64,000 nucleotides of DNA from Clostridia bacterium (GCA_017468425.1 JAFUIO010000020.1:1-64000), one strand, 5' to 3'. Counted from the stretch's first letter, positions 52,422-63,263 are shown. The notes: generated by a model not told the origin, from the sequence alone. Program-made: numbers and translations.

Positions 52422-54869
52422 GTGTCTAAGCTTTATGCTCAAACGTCTGTTGACGGTGTATTGCCGTCATTTGACAGGACATATGCATATCTTCTTGACG
52501 AAAAAGATAAAGATGTTAAAGTCGGCACACGCGTGCTTGTTCCTTTCGGTGCGTCAAATAAGCCTAAAATGGCTATTGTTACCGATGTAACAGATGAAAA
52601 ACCTTCTGTAAAAGGAAGAGTAAAATCAGTTATGCGCGTTATTGATACAGAGCCAGTGTTAACAAAAGAAATGGTTTCTCTGGCTTTCTGGCTTAAAGAG
52701 CGTACTTTCTGTACCGTTTATGATGCAGTTAAAGCAATGCTACCCACAGGAATCAATTATCGTACAACCGTTTCTTATTCTTTTAATTCAGAGAAAGATT
52801 TTTCGGGAATTGAATTAACTGAAGATGAAAATAAAATAGTTGAGTTTTTCAAAGAAAAAAACAGAGGTTTTGTTGATAAAGAAAAAATCAGCAAACAACT
52901 TAATTTATCTGAAGATTGTGAAGCTTTTACAAGTCTTTATAATAAACAGATTCTGCTCAGAAATTTCGATGCATCAAGACGAATAGGCGATAATATGCAG
53001 AAAATGGTGCGTCTTATCTGTAAAGAAACAGACCTGTCTTTATCTAAAAAGCAACAGATTGTGTTTGATTTGCTTAACGAAGTCGGCACGGCATCAGTTA
53101 AGGAAGTCTGCTATTACACAGGTGTAACTTCGGCGGTTGTAAATGCTCTTGTAATAAAGGGTATTGCTGAATTTTACGAAAAAGAAGTTTACAGAACTCC
53201 TTTTATTGCTGATGCTCAACAGAAAAATGATATTGTTTTATCAGAAAAACAAAACATTGCTTTTGATGGTCTTAAAGAGCTGCTTCATAGCGGTAAAAGT
53301 AATGCAGCACTTCTTTATGGTGTTACAGGCAGCGGTAAAACACAGGTGTTTCTGAAACTCATTGATGAAGCTGTGGAAAACAACAAAGGCGTCATTCTTA
53401 TGGTGCCTGAAATTTCACTTACACCGCAGATGATAAGAATCTTTAAAAATCGCTACGGTAAAAAAATTGCAGTATTTCATAGCGGTCTTTCAATGGGCGA
53501 AAGAACTGATGAATATAAGCGTGTAAAAAATAAAGAAGCGACTATTGCTATCGGTACACGTTCAGCTGTGTTTGCGCCTCTTGAAAATCTTGGTCTTATA
53601 ATTATTGACGAAGAGCAGGAGCATACATATAAATCAGAGAGCAATCCCAGATTTCATGCTCGTGATGTTGCAAAATTCAGATGTGCAAATAACAACGCTT
53701 TGCTATTGTTGGCTTCTGCAACGCCAAGCGTTGAATCTTTTGCAAATGCTCAGAATAACAGGTATAAACTTTTCACTTTAGACGAACGATATGGTAATGC
53801 CATACTTCCTGAAGTTGTTACGGTAAACCTGAATGATGTAACAAAATTCGGTGAAAAAACAATTATTTCGCCTCGCTTGGCTCAGGAACTTGAAACGAAT
53901 TATAATAGCGGACATCAGTCAATTATTCTTCTTAACAGACGTGGATTCAATACATTTGTGGCATGTAAAAAGTGCGGAGAAGTTGTAACATGTCCTAATT
54001 GCAGTATTTCTATGACATATCACTCTGCTAACGGCAAATTGATGTGTCACTATTGCGGTCACAGTGCAGACAGTAAAATTGTTTGCAGTAGTTGTGGCAG
54101 CGAAGAAATGCGATTCAATGGTGTCGGAACACAGAAAATTGAACAGGAATTGCAGTTTTTATTGCCAGAAGCAAGAATTCTCCGAATGGATGCTGATTCC
54201 ACAATGTCAAGATTTGCTTTTGAAGAAAAATTTGAAAAATTTTCAAAAGGTGAATACGACATAATGGTGGGCACACAGATGGTTGCAAAAGGTCTTGATT
54301 TTGAAAATGTAACTCTTGTCGGTATTATATGTGCTGATATGCAGTTATATAATGATGATTTCAGAAGCAGTGAGCGTACATTTTCTCTCCTGACCCAGGT
54401 TATCGGTCGTTCAGGCAGAGGAAACTATGCAGGTAAAGCTATTATCCAGACTTTTTCTCCTGAAAACGAAATTATAAAATTTGCAGCTGACCAGGACTAT
54501 GATTCGTTTTATAATTTTGAAATTAAAATCCGCAAAATGATGGTTTATCCGCCATATTGCGACCTTTGTGTTATTGGATTTACAGGCGAAAAAGAAGCAG
54601 ATGTTGCTGTTTCTTCAAGAGCTTTCCTGCAACTTTTAAAAGAAAAAACAGAAAATAAATATAGTTCGGAACAGATAATTGTTCTCGGACCTGTACCTTT
54701 GCGTGTGGCAAAAGTCAGCAACAAATTCAGATACAGGCTGATACTTAAATGTCACAACACAAAATCATTCAGAAGTATGGTAGAAGAACTTCTCAGTGAT
54801 TTTGATAATAAATTTAAAAAATCGGATGTTACGGTTTATGCAGACATAAACCCGGAAACTTTAATATAG
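52422..54869 (+). CDS. priA: Primosomal replication helicase PriA
   Basis: 815 residues from GTG 52422. Walker A GVTGSGKTQ, Walker B IIDEEQEHTYKSE, and zinc-binding CxxC pairs (CKKCGEVVTCPNC, CHYCG, CSSCG). Restarts stalled forks. Confidence 0.95.
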   Translation: MSKLYAQTSVDGVLPSFDRTYAYLLDEKDKDVKVGTRVLVPFGASNKPKMAIVTDVTDEKPSVKGRVKSVMRVIDTEPVLTKEMVSLAFWLKERTFCTVYDAVKAMLPTGINYRTTVSYSFNSEKDFSGIELTEDENKIVEFFKEKNRGFVDKEKISKQLNLSEDCEAFTSLYNKQILLRNFDASRRIGDNMQKMVRLICKETDLSLSKKQQIVFDLLNEVGTASVKEVCYYTGVTSAVVNALVIKGIAEFYEKEVYRTPFIADAQQKNDIVLSEKQNIAFDGLKELLHSGKSNAALLYGVTGSGKTQVFLKLIDEAVENNKGVILMVPEISLTPQMIRIFKNRYGKKIAVFHSGLSMGERTDEYKRVKNKEATIAIGTRSAVFAPLENLGLIIIDEEQEHTYKSESNPRFHARDVAKFRCANNNALLLLASATPSVESFANAQNNRYKLFTLDERYGNAILPEVVTVNLNDVTKFGEKTIISPRLAQELETNYNSGHQSIILLNRRGFNTFVACKKCGEVVTCPNCSISMTYHSANGKLMCHYCGHSADSKIVCSSCGSEEMRFNGVGTQKIEQELQFLLPEARILRMDADSTMSRFAFEEKFEKFSKGEYDIMVGTQMVAKGLDFENVTLVGIICADMQLYNDDFRSSERTFSLLTQVIGRSGRGNYAGKAIIQTFSPENEIIKFAADQDYDSFYNFEIKIRKMMVYPPYCDLCVIGFTGEKEADVAVSSRAFLQLLKEKTENKYSSEQIIVLGPVPLRVAKVSNKFRYRLILKCHNTKSFRSMVEELLSDFDNKFKKSDVTVYADINPETLI

Positions 54870-54886
54870 AATGGTGGAAATATAAA

Positions 54887-55342
54887 ATGGCTTTAAGAAA
54901 TATAGTAAAATACGGTGACCCTGTGCTTCGCAAAAAGAGCAGGGTGGTTGAAAAATTTGACAGCAAACTTGCAACTCTTATTGATGATATGATTCAGACT
55001 ATGAGAAACGCTGACGGTGTCGGACTTGCGGCTGTCCAGGTTGGTGTTCTCAAAAGAGTTGTTGTTATCGATATAGGCGAAGGCGTTATGGAACTTGTAA
55101 ATCCTGAAATTATAGAAGAGTCAGATGATGTTCAGGTAACTCCCGAAGGTTGTCTTTCTTTACCCGGTCAGACAGGTACAACTTCACGACCTATGACTGT
55201 TAAAGTTAAGGCTCAGGACAGAAACGGTAAATGGTATATCCATAAAGGCTCTGAGCTCAAAGCTAAAGCTTTCTGTCACGAAATTGACCATCTTGACGGA
55301 ATATTGTATATTGACAAACTTGTTGAATCATCGGAGGATTAA
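54887..55342 (+). CDS. def: Peptide deformylase
   Basis: 151 residues. Motifs GVGLAAVQVG, EGCLSLP and HEIDHLDG give the metal ligands Cys and two His. Removes N-formyl groups from new proteins. Immediately followed by fmt. Confidence 0.96.
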   Translation: MALRNIVKYGDPVLRKKSRVVEKFDSKLATLIDDMIQTMRNADGVGLAAVQVGVLKRVVVIDIGEGVMELVNPEIIEESDDVQVTPEGCLSLPGQTGTTSRPMTVKVKAQDRNGKWYIHKGSELKAKAFCHEIDHLDGILYIDKLVESSED

Positions 55343-55344
55343 TA

Positions 55345-56271
55345 ATGAGAGTAGTTTTTATGGGCACACCTGATTTTGCAGTGCCGTGCCTTGAAAAGCT
55401 TGTTGAATGCGGACATGATGTTGTGGGTGTTTTTACACAGCCTGATAAACCTGTGGGCAGAAAACGCATAATTACACCGCCTGAAGTTAAAGTATGTGCA
55501 CTTAAGCATGGTATTGATGTTTATCAGCCTGAAAAAATGAGAGACGGTACAGCACTTGAAATTATTAAAGGTCTTAACCCTGAATTGATAGTTGTTGTGG
55601 CTTACGGTAAAATTTTGCCGAAAGAAATTCTTGATTTTCCTAAATACGGTTGCATCAACATTCACGGCTCTTTACTGCCGAAACTCCGCGGTGCAGCACC
55701 GATTCAATGGTCTGTTATCAATGGTGATGAATACGCAGGTGTAACTTCTATGATGATGAATGAAGGCCTTGACACAGGTGATATGATTCTCAGAAGAGAA
55801 GTGAAAATTGATTTTAATGAAACATCCGGTCAGTTGTATGACAGATTATCTTTTGTAGGTGCTGATGTGCTTGAAGAAACTCTTTTGCAGTTGGAAAACG
55901 GCACTATGGTATGCACACCTCAGAATGATAAAGAATCAACATATGCGCCGTTGTTAAGCAAAGAATTATCAGAAATTAACTGGAATGATACAGCTCTTGC
56001 TGTTTACAATAAAATCAGAGGTCTGAATCCGTGGCCTGTAGCTGTTACGTATATTGACGGAGTAAAATTTAAAATTTTTGAGTCCGAATATATCGAAAAT
56101 GTTAAAGGTACAGCAGGTGAGATTGCGGATAGCAATAAAAAACTTGTTGTTGCTTGCGGTGACGGTAACGGAATTTCAATTAAAACATTACAGCCTGACG
56201 GTAAAAAACAAATGGACATTGTTGCATATCTGTCAGGAAATAAACTTGAAAAAGGTAAAATTATCGGGTAG
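55345..56271 (+). CDS. fmt: Methionyl-tRNA formyltransferase
   Basis: 308 residues. GTPDFAVPCLEKL start and NIHGSLLPKLRGAAPIQW, which holds the catalytic His/Asn region. Provides formyl-Met-tRNA for initiation, opposite in function to def. Confidence 0.96.
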   Translation: MRVVFMGTPDFAVPCLEKLVECGHDVVGVFTQPDKPVGRKRIITPPEVKVCALKHGIDVYQPEKMRDGTALEIIKGLNPELIVVVAYGKILPKEILDFPKYGCINIHGSLLPKLRGAAPIQWSVINGDEYAGVTSMMMNEGLDTGDMILRREVKIDFNETSGQLYDRLSFVGADVLEETLLQLENGTMVCTPQNDKESTYAPLLSKELSEINWNDTALAVYNKIRGLNPWPVAVTYIDGVKFKIFESEYIENVKGTAGEIADSNKKLVVACGDGNGISIKTLQPDGKKQMDIVAYLSGNKLEKGKIIG

Positions 56272-56280
56272 GTGATTATT

Positions 56281-56982
56281 GTGTGGTGGTATTATCTTGA
56301 AAGTTATTGGTTATATCTTGTAGTTGTTGGTCCTGCTTTGCTTTTTGCTATAGGTGCCCAGATAAAAGTTAAGAATAATTTCAATAAATACTCACGCATT
56401 TTGTCTTCAAGAAGAATCACAGGTGCAATGGCAGCACAGCAGGTACTTTCATATTACGGCATACACGATGTTCGTATAGAGCAGGTATCAGGAAGACTCA
56501 GTGACCATTTTGACCCACGTACAAATGTTATAAGGTTGTCAGATGGTGTGTATAATTCGTGTTCAGTTGCTGCAATTGGTGTTGCCTGCCACGAAGCGGG
56601 TCATGCAGCACAACACGCTGAAGGCTATTCTCCCATTAAGGTGAGAAATGCAATTATACCTGTTTGTAATATAGGTTCAACTCTTGGTATTCCTATTGCG
56701 TTTGTAGGCTTGTTTTTCGGAAGCGATGCTCTTATCAATATCGGCCTTGCGTTATACTCGCTTATTGCTGTTTTTCAGTTTGTTACACTTCCTGTTGAAT
56801 TCAATGCAAGTAAAAGGGCAGTGGCAGTTATTTCTCAGATGAATATTTTAAGTGAGGAAGAACTTGTCGGCACAAAAAAGGTGCTTTCTGCCGCAGCAAT
56901 GACATATGTTGCAGCGTTGGCAACTTCACTTGCAAACCTTTTAAGATTTATAATTATGTTTGGCAGAGGCAGAAGAAAATAA
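56281..56982 (+). CDS. Zinc-dependent neutral metallopeptidase, YugP type
   Basis: 233 residues, about four membrane helices. HEAGHAAQH is the zinc site; LSDHFDPRTNVIRLSDGVY is conserved. GTG 56281 is preferred with AGGTGA upstream over GTG 56272. The peptidase role is inferred from family. Confidence 0.88.
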   Translation: MWWYYLESYWLYLVVVGPALLFAIGAQIKVKNNFNKYSRILSSRRITGAMAAQQVLSYYGIHDVRIEQVSGRLSDHFDPRTNVIRLSDGVYNSCSVAAIGVACHEAGHAAQHAEGYSPIKVRNAIIPVCNIGSTLGIPIAFVGLFFGSDALINIGLALYSLIAVFQFVTLPVEFNASKRAVAVISQMNILSEEELVGTKKVLSAAAMTYVAALATSLANLLRFIIMFGRGRRK

Positions 56983-58316
56983 TGGGTATTAAAAATTCAC
57001 CGCGTCAGAAAGCATTTGAAATATTGCTTAAGATACATGTATCAAACGCATATTCTAATCTGACGCTGGATACATATTTGCAAAAAGATAATATGGATTC
57101 CCGTGATAAGGCTTTTATCAGTGCGTTGGTTTATGGTGTTTGTGAAAGGCAGATTACGCTTGATTACAATTTGTCCCGCTACCTTAAGCAACCCATCAAA
57201 AAGCTTAAACCGGAAGTGCTGATAATTCTCAGATTAGGTGCTTATCAGATTTTGTTTATGGATAAAGTGCCTGTTTCTGCTGCGATTAATGAAAGCGTAA
57301 ACCTTACAAAAGCAAATAAATCAGCTTTCGCATCAGGACTGGTTAATGCTGTTCTCCGTAATGTTTCTAAAAAGGGAGTTGTTTTGCCGGAAGAAAACGA
57401 TAAAAATTATCTTTCTGTTAAATACTCTTGTCCCGAATGGCTTGTAAATATGTGGTCGGAAGAATACGGAAGAGAAAACACAGAAGATATTTTATCTATG
57501 TCTATAGGCGAAGTACCGGTTTACATAAGAGTGAATACACTAAAAACAACATCTGACGAACTTGTTCTTTTACTTAAAAAAGAAGGCGTTACGGCAGAAA
57601 AATGTACAAGTATTCCGGATGCACTTGTGTTGAAAAAACAAGGCTCGGTTGAAAACCTTGAATGCTTTAAAAATGGATTATTCCACGTTCAGGATTTATC
57701 TTCCCAGTTATGTTGTAAAACTCTCGGTGCGGAAGCGGGTGATACAGTTCTTGATGTCTGTTCTGCTCCCGGCGGTAAATCTTTTACAATTAGTCAGTAT
57801 ATAAAAGATTGCGGCTCTGTTATTTCATGTGATATTTATCCGTCCAGAGTACGATTAGTTGAAAGTGGTGCTGAAAGACTTGGTATCAGTTCAATCAGCA
57901 CAGAAGTATCAGATGCTTCTGTATACAATAAGAACTTTTCACAATACGATAAAGTTCTTTGTGATGTGCCTTGTTCAGGCTTGGGCATTATAAGAAGAAA
58001 GCCTGAAATCAAATATAAATCTCCGGAGGATATTGACAAATTACACAATTTGCAGTATCTTATATTATGTATAACCTCAAGATATGTGAAAAATCAGGGC
58101 GTTCTTGTTTATTCAACCTGTAGCCTTAATCCGAGAGAAAATACTGAAGTTTGTCGACGTTTTCTCCGTGAGAATAAAGATTTTGTCTTGTGCGATATAC
58201 AGGATGCAGATTCGTTCGGTAAAACAGAAGATAAAATGTTAACTGTTTTGCCTTCAAAAAATGATAGTGACGGCTTTTTTATAGCCAAATTTATGAGAAA
58301 AGAGGAACTGATTTGA
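56982..58316 (+). CDS. rsmB: 16S rRNA m5C967 methyltransferase RsmB
   Basis: 444 residues. N-terminal NusB-like domain, then SAM-dependent domain with DVCSAPGGKSF and catalytic DVPCSGLG. Overlaps the YugP-type gene by one base and rlmN by TTGA. Confidence 0.95.
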   Translation: MGIKNSPRQKAFEILLKIHVSNAYSNLTLDTYLQKDNMDSRDKAFISALVYGVCERQITLDYNLSRYLKQPIKKLKPEVLIILRLGAYQILFMDKVPVSAAINESVNLTKANKSAFASGLVNAVLRNVSKKGVVLPEENDKNYLSVKYSCPEWLVNMWSEEYGRENTEDILSMSIGEVPVYIRVNTLKTTSDELVLLLKKEGVTAEKCTSIPDALVLKKQGSVENLECFKNGLFHVQDLSSQLCCKTLGAEAGDTVLDVCSAPGGKSFTISQYIKDCGSVISCDIYPSRVRLVESGAERLGISSISTEVSDASVYNKNFSQYDKVLCDVPCSGLGIIRRKPEIKYKSPEDIDKLHNLQYLILCITSRYVKNQGVLVYSTCSLNPRENTEVCRRFLRENKDFVLCDIQDADSFGKTEDKMLTVLPSKNDSDGFFIAKFMRKEELI

Positions 58317-59359
58317 GTAAGATTGATATTAAATCTATGACTAAAGATGAATTATCTCTTGCTCTTGAAGAAATCAAATTACCTCGATTCAGAACAAATC
58401 AGATTTTTTCATGGCTTCATCAGAAAGGTGTATCATCATTTGATGAAATGTCAAATTTGTCAAAACAATTAAGAGAAACTCTTGATGACAGATTTATTAT
58501 TAAATCATGTGTAATTGAAACAAAGCGTGTTTCCCGCGAAGACGGAACAATCAAGTATCTGTTTAAGCTTTCAGATGGTGAATACATCGAGAGTGTTCTT
58601 ATGAAATATAAATACGGCTATTCTCTTTGTGTTTCAACTCAGGTAGGATGCCGTATGGGGTGTAAATTCTGTGCGTCAACTTTGGGTGGCGTAATAAGGG
58701 ATTTGTCTGCCTCAGAAATTCTTTCTCAGATTCATATGGCACAGAATGATGAGAATGTCCGCGTTTCACACGTAGTTTTAATGGGAATGGGCGAACCTTT
58801 TGACAATTTTGAAAATGTTAAAAGATTCCTTTTTCTTGCTAATTGTGATGAAGGTCTCAACCTTTCTATGCGTAATATTTCTCTTTCTACATGCGGTATC
58901 GTGCCTAAAATTTACGAGTTGATGGATGTGAATCTTCAGTTGACTCTTTCTGTTTCTTTGCACGCACCGAATGATAAAATCCGTTCTGAACTTATGCCTA
59001 TAAATAAAAAATACAATGTAAGTGAACTTATTAAAGCTTGCAGAGATTATACCAAAAATACATCAAGACGTATTTCTTTTGAATATTCAATGATTTCAGG
59101 TGTCAATGATTCAGATGAATGTGCATATGAGTTATCTCAATTGCTCAAAGGAATGCTGTGTCATGTTAATCTGATACCGGTGAATAATGTGCGTGAAAAT
59201 AATTTTGTAAAAAGTGATGATAACAGATTAAAGAAATTTGTGTCTATACTTGAGAAAAATTCGATTAATGTTACAGTCAGAAGAACTCTCGGTAAAGATA
59301 TAGAGGCTTCCTGTGGGCAGCTTCGTAAAAAACATATCAGTACACAAGGAGGAGAATGA
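58313..59359 (+). CDS. rlmN: 23S rRNA (adenine-2503-C2) methyltransferase RlmN
   Basis: 348 residues from TTG. Radical-SAM CRMGCKFC and the catalytic second cysteine near the C-terminus (DIEASCGQL). Methylates A2503 and tRNA. Confidence 0.95.
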   Translation: MSKIDIKSMTKDELSLALEEIKLPRFRTNQIFSWLHQKGVSSFDEMSNLSKQLRETLDDRFIIKSCVIETKRVSREDGTIKYLFKLSDGEYIESVLMKYKYGYSLCVSTQVGCRMGCKFCASTLGGVIRDLSASEILSQIHMAQNDENVRVSHVVLMGMGEPFDNFENVKRFLFLANCDEGLNLSMRNISLSTCGIVPKIYELMDVNLQLTLSVSLHAPNDKIRSELMPINKKYNVSELIKACRDYTKNTSRRISFEYSMISGVNDSDECAYELSQLLKGMLCHVNLIPVNNVRENNFVKSDDNRLKKFVSILEKNSINVTVRRTLGKDIEASCGQLRKKHISTQGGE

Positions 59360-59360
59360 G

Positions 59361-60083
59361 TTGAAAATTTACGGACAAACGAATATCGGCCTTGTGCGCT
59401 CTTCTAATCAGGATTTCTTTATGACAGGAAAACTTCCCGGTGGCGGTGTCTGGGCCGTTGTATGTGACGGAATGGGCGGTGCTTCAGGCGGAGATATTGC
59501 AAGTAAATTGGCAGTTGAGTCGATTGCTGAAAGAATTAATTCAAACTATAACGAAAAAATGAAACAGTTATCGGTTTCGAATCTGCTTGAATCAGCCATT
59601 AATTTTGCAAATATCAGAATATTTGATATGGCACGCGAAGATGAAACCTTGAAAGGGATGGGTACAACTGTTGTGGCGGCTATTGTAAGAGAGAATGAAG
59701 TGTTCATCTCTCATGCCGGCGACAGCAGAGCGTATATTATTAACGATGAAATCAGGCAGATTACAACTGACCATTCAATTGTTCAGGAAATGCTTGAAAG
59801 AGGTGAAATTACTTCAGATGAAGCGAAACATCACCCGATTAAGAATTATATTACAAGAGCTCTCGGAGTGACCGACAGAATTGCTGTTGATTTTACTGCT
59901 GAAAGTTTTAGTGAAAATGATATTCTTCTTTTGTGCACTGACGGATTATCAAACTGCGTTGAAAATGAAGAAATCTTTAACCTTGTAAAAACTGTTGATG
60001 AAGATACTGTACTGAAGCTTGTTGACGAAGCAAATGCTAACGGCGGTAATGATAATATAACGGTAGTTATAGCTTCTTATTAA
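59361..60083 (+). CDS. prpC: PP2C-type protein phosphatase PrpC/Stp
   Basis: 240 residues. Opening GLVRSSNQDFF, CDGMGGASGGD and GGNDNITVVI metal sites. Reverses PrkC phosphorylation. TTG 59361 follows AAGGAGGAG, just after rlmN's stop. Confidence 0.94.
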   Translation: MKIYGQTNIGLVRSSNQDFFMTGKLPGGGVWAVVCDGMGGASGGDIASKLAVESIAERINSNYNEKMKQLSVSNLLESAINFANIRIFDMAREDETLKGMGTTVVAAIVRENEVFISHAGDSRAYIINDEIRQITTDHSIVQEMLERGEITSDEAKHHPIKNYITRALGVTDRIAVDFTAESFSENDILLLCTDGLSNCVENEEIFNLVKTVDEDTVLKLVDEANANGGNDNITVVIASY

Positions 60084-60109
60084 AAAAACGATACATAAGG
60101 AGATAAGAT

Positions 60110-62104
60110 ATGGATAGTTATGTTGGAAAGAGAATTGACGGCAGATACGAAATCAGAGAGATAATAGGCGTAGGTGGTATGGCTGTTGTCTACAAAGCTT
60201 ATGATAATATCGACGACAGAATTGTTGCGGTGAAAATTCTTAAGGAAGAATTTCTGGCAAATGAGGAATTCCGTCGCAGATTTAAAAACGAATCAAAGGC
60301 TATTGCGGTGCTTTCACATCCCAATATTGTAAAAGTTTTCGACGTCAGCTTCGGTGACAGATTACAGTACATAGTAATGGAGTATGTTGAAGGTATTACT
60401 CTTAAAGAGTATATTGAACAGCAGCAGGTTATTAACTGTAAAGAAGTTGTTCATTTCACTACTCAGATTCTCAGAGCACTTCAGCACGCTCATGATAAAG
60501 GTATTGTTCATCGCGATATCAAGCCTCAGAACATTATTCTTCTTCAGAACGGAAATATTAAAGTAACAGATTTTGGTATTGCACGTTTCAGCAGAAGTGA
60601 AACACGCACCATGACAGAATCTGCAATCGGTTCAGTTCATTATGTTAGTCCTGAACAGGCAAGAGGCGAGGCAACTGACGGAAAAACTGATATATATTCT
60701 GTGGGTGTACTTGTGTACGAAATGCTTACAGGTCAGCTTCCTTTCCAAAGTGATAATGCTATTTCCGTTGCACTTATGCAGGTAAATGAAGATGCAATTC
60801 CTCCCAGCACGATTAATGAAGACGTGCCCACAGGTCTTGAACAGATTACAATGCGTGCTATGCAGAAAAACCAGAAAGAAAGATATCAGACTGCTGCTGA
60901 GATGCTTCTTGATATTGAAGAATATAAACGCAATCCAGCAGTTGTGTTTGATTATTCATATTTTGTTGACGATAATCCCACAAAATTTGTAACCAGTGAA
61001 GAAGTAAAGACTTTTTCAGGTTTTTCAAGTGTTCATGAAGAAACACCTATCCCGAGTGCAGAGGAGATGAGTCTGCCTCATCCGAAACCTAAAAAGAAAA
61101 AGTCACCGTTACCGGTTATTGTTGGTATTCTTGCAGGTATTCTTGTTGTGCTTCTGCTTGCTGTCGGATATGTTTTCTTCAAAGATCAGATAACCGATTT
61201 GTTTGCTTTCAAATCATCCGTTCCTGATTTTGTAGGAATGAATTATTATAATGATATCAAGGGTGAGGAACAGTTTGAAAAATTCACTTTTGAAATAGAA
61301 GAAAAGGTTTCAAAAGATGAAGAAGACGGTGTTGTTCTTGAACAGACACCTGAAGAAGGAACTAAAGTAAAACCAAGCGAAACAATCAAACTTGTTATTG
61401 CTTCAGAACCGGAAGAACAGTTACTGCCTGATTTTTCTAATGGTGATTTGTTTGATGTGCGTGAAAGACTTAATGCTATGAGTCTTACTTATGTTGAACT
61501 TAAAGAAGTAAGCGAAACAATAGATGACGGTAAAGTTATAAGAACTGAACCTGTTGCAGGTTCAACAGTAAAGAGTGGCGACAAAATCACTATTTATGTC
61601 TGCTCAAAAGAAGGCGCTAAGGTTCATGTTCCTGACATCACAACGATGTCACTTGAAATGGCGAAGCTTGAACTTGAATCTGTAGGTCTTGTTCTTGATG
61701 CCAATTATACATCAGAAGGCAGTATGACTGTGCCTGAAGGTTATATCATCAGATGTACACCTACTGTTAATACAGAGGTTGAGCAGGGTTCATCAGTTTC
61801 TGTTGTTGTAAGTCTTGGTCAGAAAGCAACAACACGCGATATCAGCGTTAAACTTCCTACATCAGGCTCAGGTTCAATTGTTTATAAGCTTAACGGTAAT
61901 ACTGTTCACACAGTTCCTGTTTACAGCTTCTACGGTAATTTGTATACTGCATCTGTAACAGGAGTAGGTGCAAGCGATGCTGTTGAAGTTTATGTTAGTG
62001 ATAATCTTTACTTCAGCTGTAACGTTAACTTTACAACATCACCTCCCACAGTAACAAATGTAACAGATTACACAGGCACGATAGATTACGGAACTTTATA
62101 TTGA
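60110..62104 (+). CDS. prkC: PASTA-domain serine/threonine protein kinase PrkC
   Basis: 664 residues. Kinase domain: Gly loop GVGGMAVVY near 20-28, Lys42, HRDIKPQN with Asp136, DFG 154-156. One membrane helix near 335-360 after a Lys-rich stretch. Extracellular PASTA repeats (roughly three between 370 and 575) that bind muropeptides, then a beta-rich C-terminal domain. Signals cell-wall state and germination; paired with prpC. Confidence 0.95.
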   Translation: MDSYVGKRIDGRYEIREIIGVGGMAVVYKAYDNIDDRIVAVKILKEEFLANEEFRRRFKNESKAIAVLSHPNIVKVFDVSFGDRLQYIVMEYVEGITLKEYIEQQQVINCKEVVHFTTQILRALQHAHDKGIVHRDIKPQNIILLQNGNIKVTDFGIARFSRSETRTMTESAIGSVHYVSPEQARGEATDGKTDIYSVGVLVYEMLTGQLPFQSDNAISVALMQVNEDAIPPSTINEDVPTGLEQITMRAMQKNQKERYQTAAEMLLDIEEYKRNPAVVFDYSYFVDDNPTKFVTSEEVKTFSGFSSVHEETPIPSAEEMSLPHPKPKKKKSPLPVIVGILAGILVVLLLAVGYVFFKDQITDLFAFKSSVPDFVGMNYYNDIKGEEQFEKFTFEIEEKVSKDEEDGVVLEQTPEEGTKVKPSETIKLVIASEPEEQLLPDFSNGDLFDVRERLNAMSLTYVELKEVSETIDDGKVIRTEPVAGSTVKSGDKITIYVCSKEGAKVHVPDITTMSLEMAKLELESVGLVLDANYTSEGSMTVPEGYIIRCTPTVNTEVEQGSSVSVVVSLGQKATTRDISVKLPTSGSGSIVYKLNGNTVHTVPVYSFYGNLYTASVTGVGASDAVEVYVSDNLYFSCNVNFTTSPPTVTNVTDYTGTIDYGTLY

Positions 62105-62123
62105 TTTTTAGGGGTTGACTTTA

Positions 62124-63005
62124 TTGCAGCAACTTGAAGGAACAATTATTAAAGGAATCGGCGGCTTCTATTATATAGAAGTCGCTGATGTTGTATACGA
62201 ATGCAAGGCAAGAGGCATTTTCAGAAAAAATAAAATCTCGCCTTTGCCGGGAGACAGGGTGAAATTTACCGTAAATGACGGTGCTGAAAATACTATTGAT
62301 GAAATTTTTCCGCGAAGAAATGTTCTTGTAAGACCGCCTATTGCAAATATCGACAGGTTGTTTGTTGTAACATCTGTTTGCGAACCGAAACCTAATACAT
62401 TGGTTATTGATAAACTTATTGCTATTGCGGAAAAGAATGATATTGAGCCTGTTGTTGTTATAACAAAAACAGACCTTGGTGATTATTTAGAACTTGAAGA
62501 AATCTACAGAATGGCGGGATATGAAACTGTTGTAACATCTGCTGAAACAGGAGAAGGCGCAGAAAGAATAAAAGAACTTATTGAAGGTCATATCAGTGCT
62601 TTTGCAGGTAATACAGGAGTCGGTAAATCATCATTGCTTAATTCTGTTGACAAGACTCTTTCTTTGCAGACAGGCGAAATAAGCGATAAATTAGGCAGAG
62701 GCAGACACACTACACGACATATCGAGCTGTTCAAGGTCTGTGGCGGATATATTGCTGATACTCCGGGCTTTTCTTCTATTGATTTTCAGAATGCAGAAAA
62801 AATTCTGAAAGATGAACTGCCATTCTGCTTTAAGGAATTTGAAGAATATCTTGGCACTTGTAAATTTTCAACCTGTTCGCATACGCAGGATAAGGGATGT
62901 AAAATTATCGAAGCTGTAAATGATGGTAAAATTCATCCTTCGCGTCACGAAAATTATATTACTATGTATAATGAAGTGAAAGACCTAAAAGAATGGGAAT
63001 TATAA
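62124..63005 (+). CDS. rsgA: Ribosome small-subunit GTPase RsgA
   Basis: 293 residues. OB fold, then a circularly permuted GTPase (TKTDLGD before AGNTGVGKSS), and zinc ligands in CKFSTCSHTQDKGC. Helps 30S maturation. TTG 62124 has AGGGG at a usual distance; TTG 62115 is adjacent to it. Confidence 0.94.
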   Translation: MQQLEGTIIKGIGGFYYIEVADVVYECKARGIFRKNKISPLPGDRVKFTVNDGAENTIDEIFPRRNVLVRPPIANIDRLFVVTSVCEPKPNTLVIDKLIAIAEKNDIEPVVVITKTDLGDYLELEEIYRMAGYETVVTSAETGEGAERIKELIEGHISAFAGNTGVGKSSLLNSVDKTLSLQTGEISDKLGRGRHTTRHIELFKVCGGYIADTPGFSSIDFQNAEKILKDELPFCFKEFEEYLGTCKFSTCSHTQDKGCKIIEAVNDGKIHPSRHENYITMYNEVKDLKEWEL

Positions 63006-63010
63006 TTCTG

Positions 63011-63043
63011 AGCCGTTGAAGTAATTAACTTCAACGGCTTTTC
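63011..63043 (+). terminator. Terminator after rsgA
   Basis: AGCCGTTGAAG (63011-63021) pairs perfectly with CTTCAACGGCT (63029-63039), then TTTC. Confidence 0.8.
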
Positions 63044-63098
63044 ACACTTGTTTATGCGTTGAATATAATAAAAATAGCAGGTATTAAGAGGTGATTTT

Positions 63099-63248
63099 GT
63101 GAGACATCGCAGAAATTGTGGTTTAGGCATTGTTCTGATTTCTTTCGGAACAGGTTTGTTTATTGCAAGTTGTTTCCCAACATCATTTCTCGTGGCTGTT
63201 ATCGCTGTTTCGGTGATACTTATTGGTATTGCTGTATGCAAGAATTAA
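63099..63248 (+). CDS. 49-residue two-helix membrane protein
   Basis: Short gene from GTG 63099 with AGAGGTGA upstream. A basic start (MRHRRN) is followed by two hydrophobic helices with GTGLFIASCFP between. Similar small proteins lie near spoVM in Clostridia by my recollection; function unknown. Confidence 0.65.
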   Translation: MRHRRNCGLGIVLISFGTGLFIASCFPTSFLVAVIAVSVILIGIAVCKN

Positions 63249-63263
63249 TCTGGAGGTTCTGGT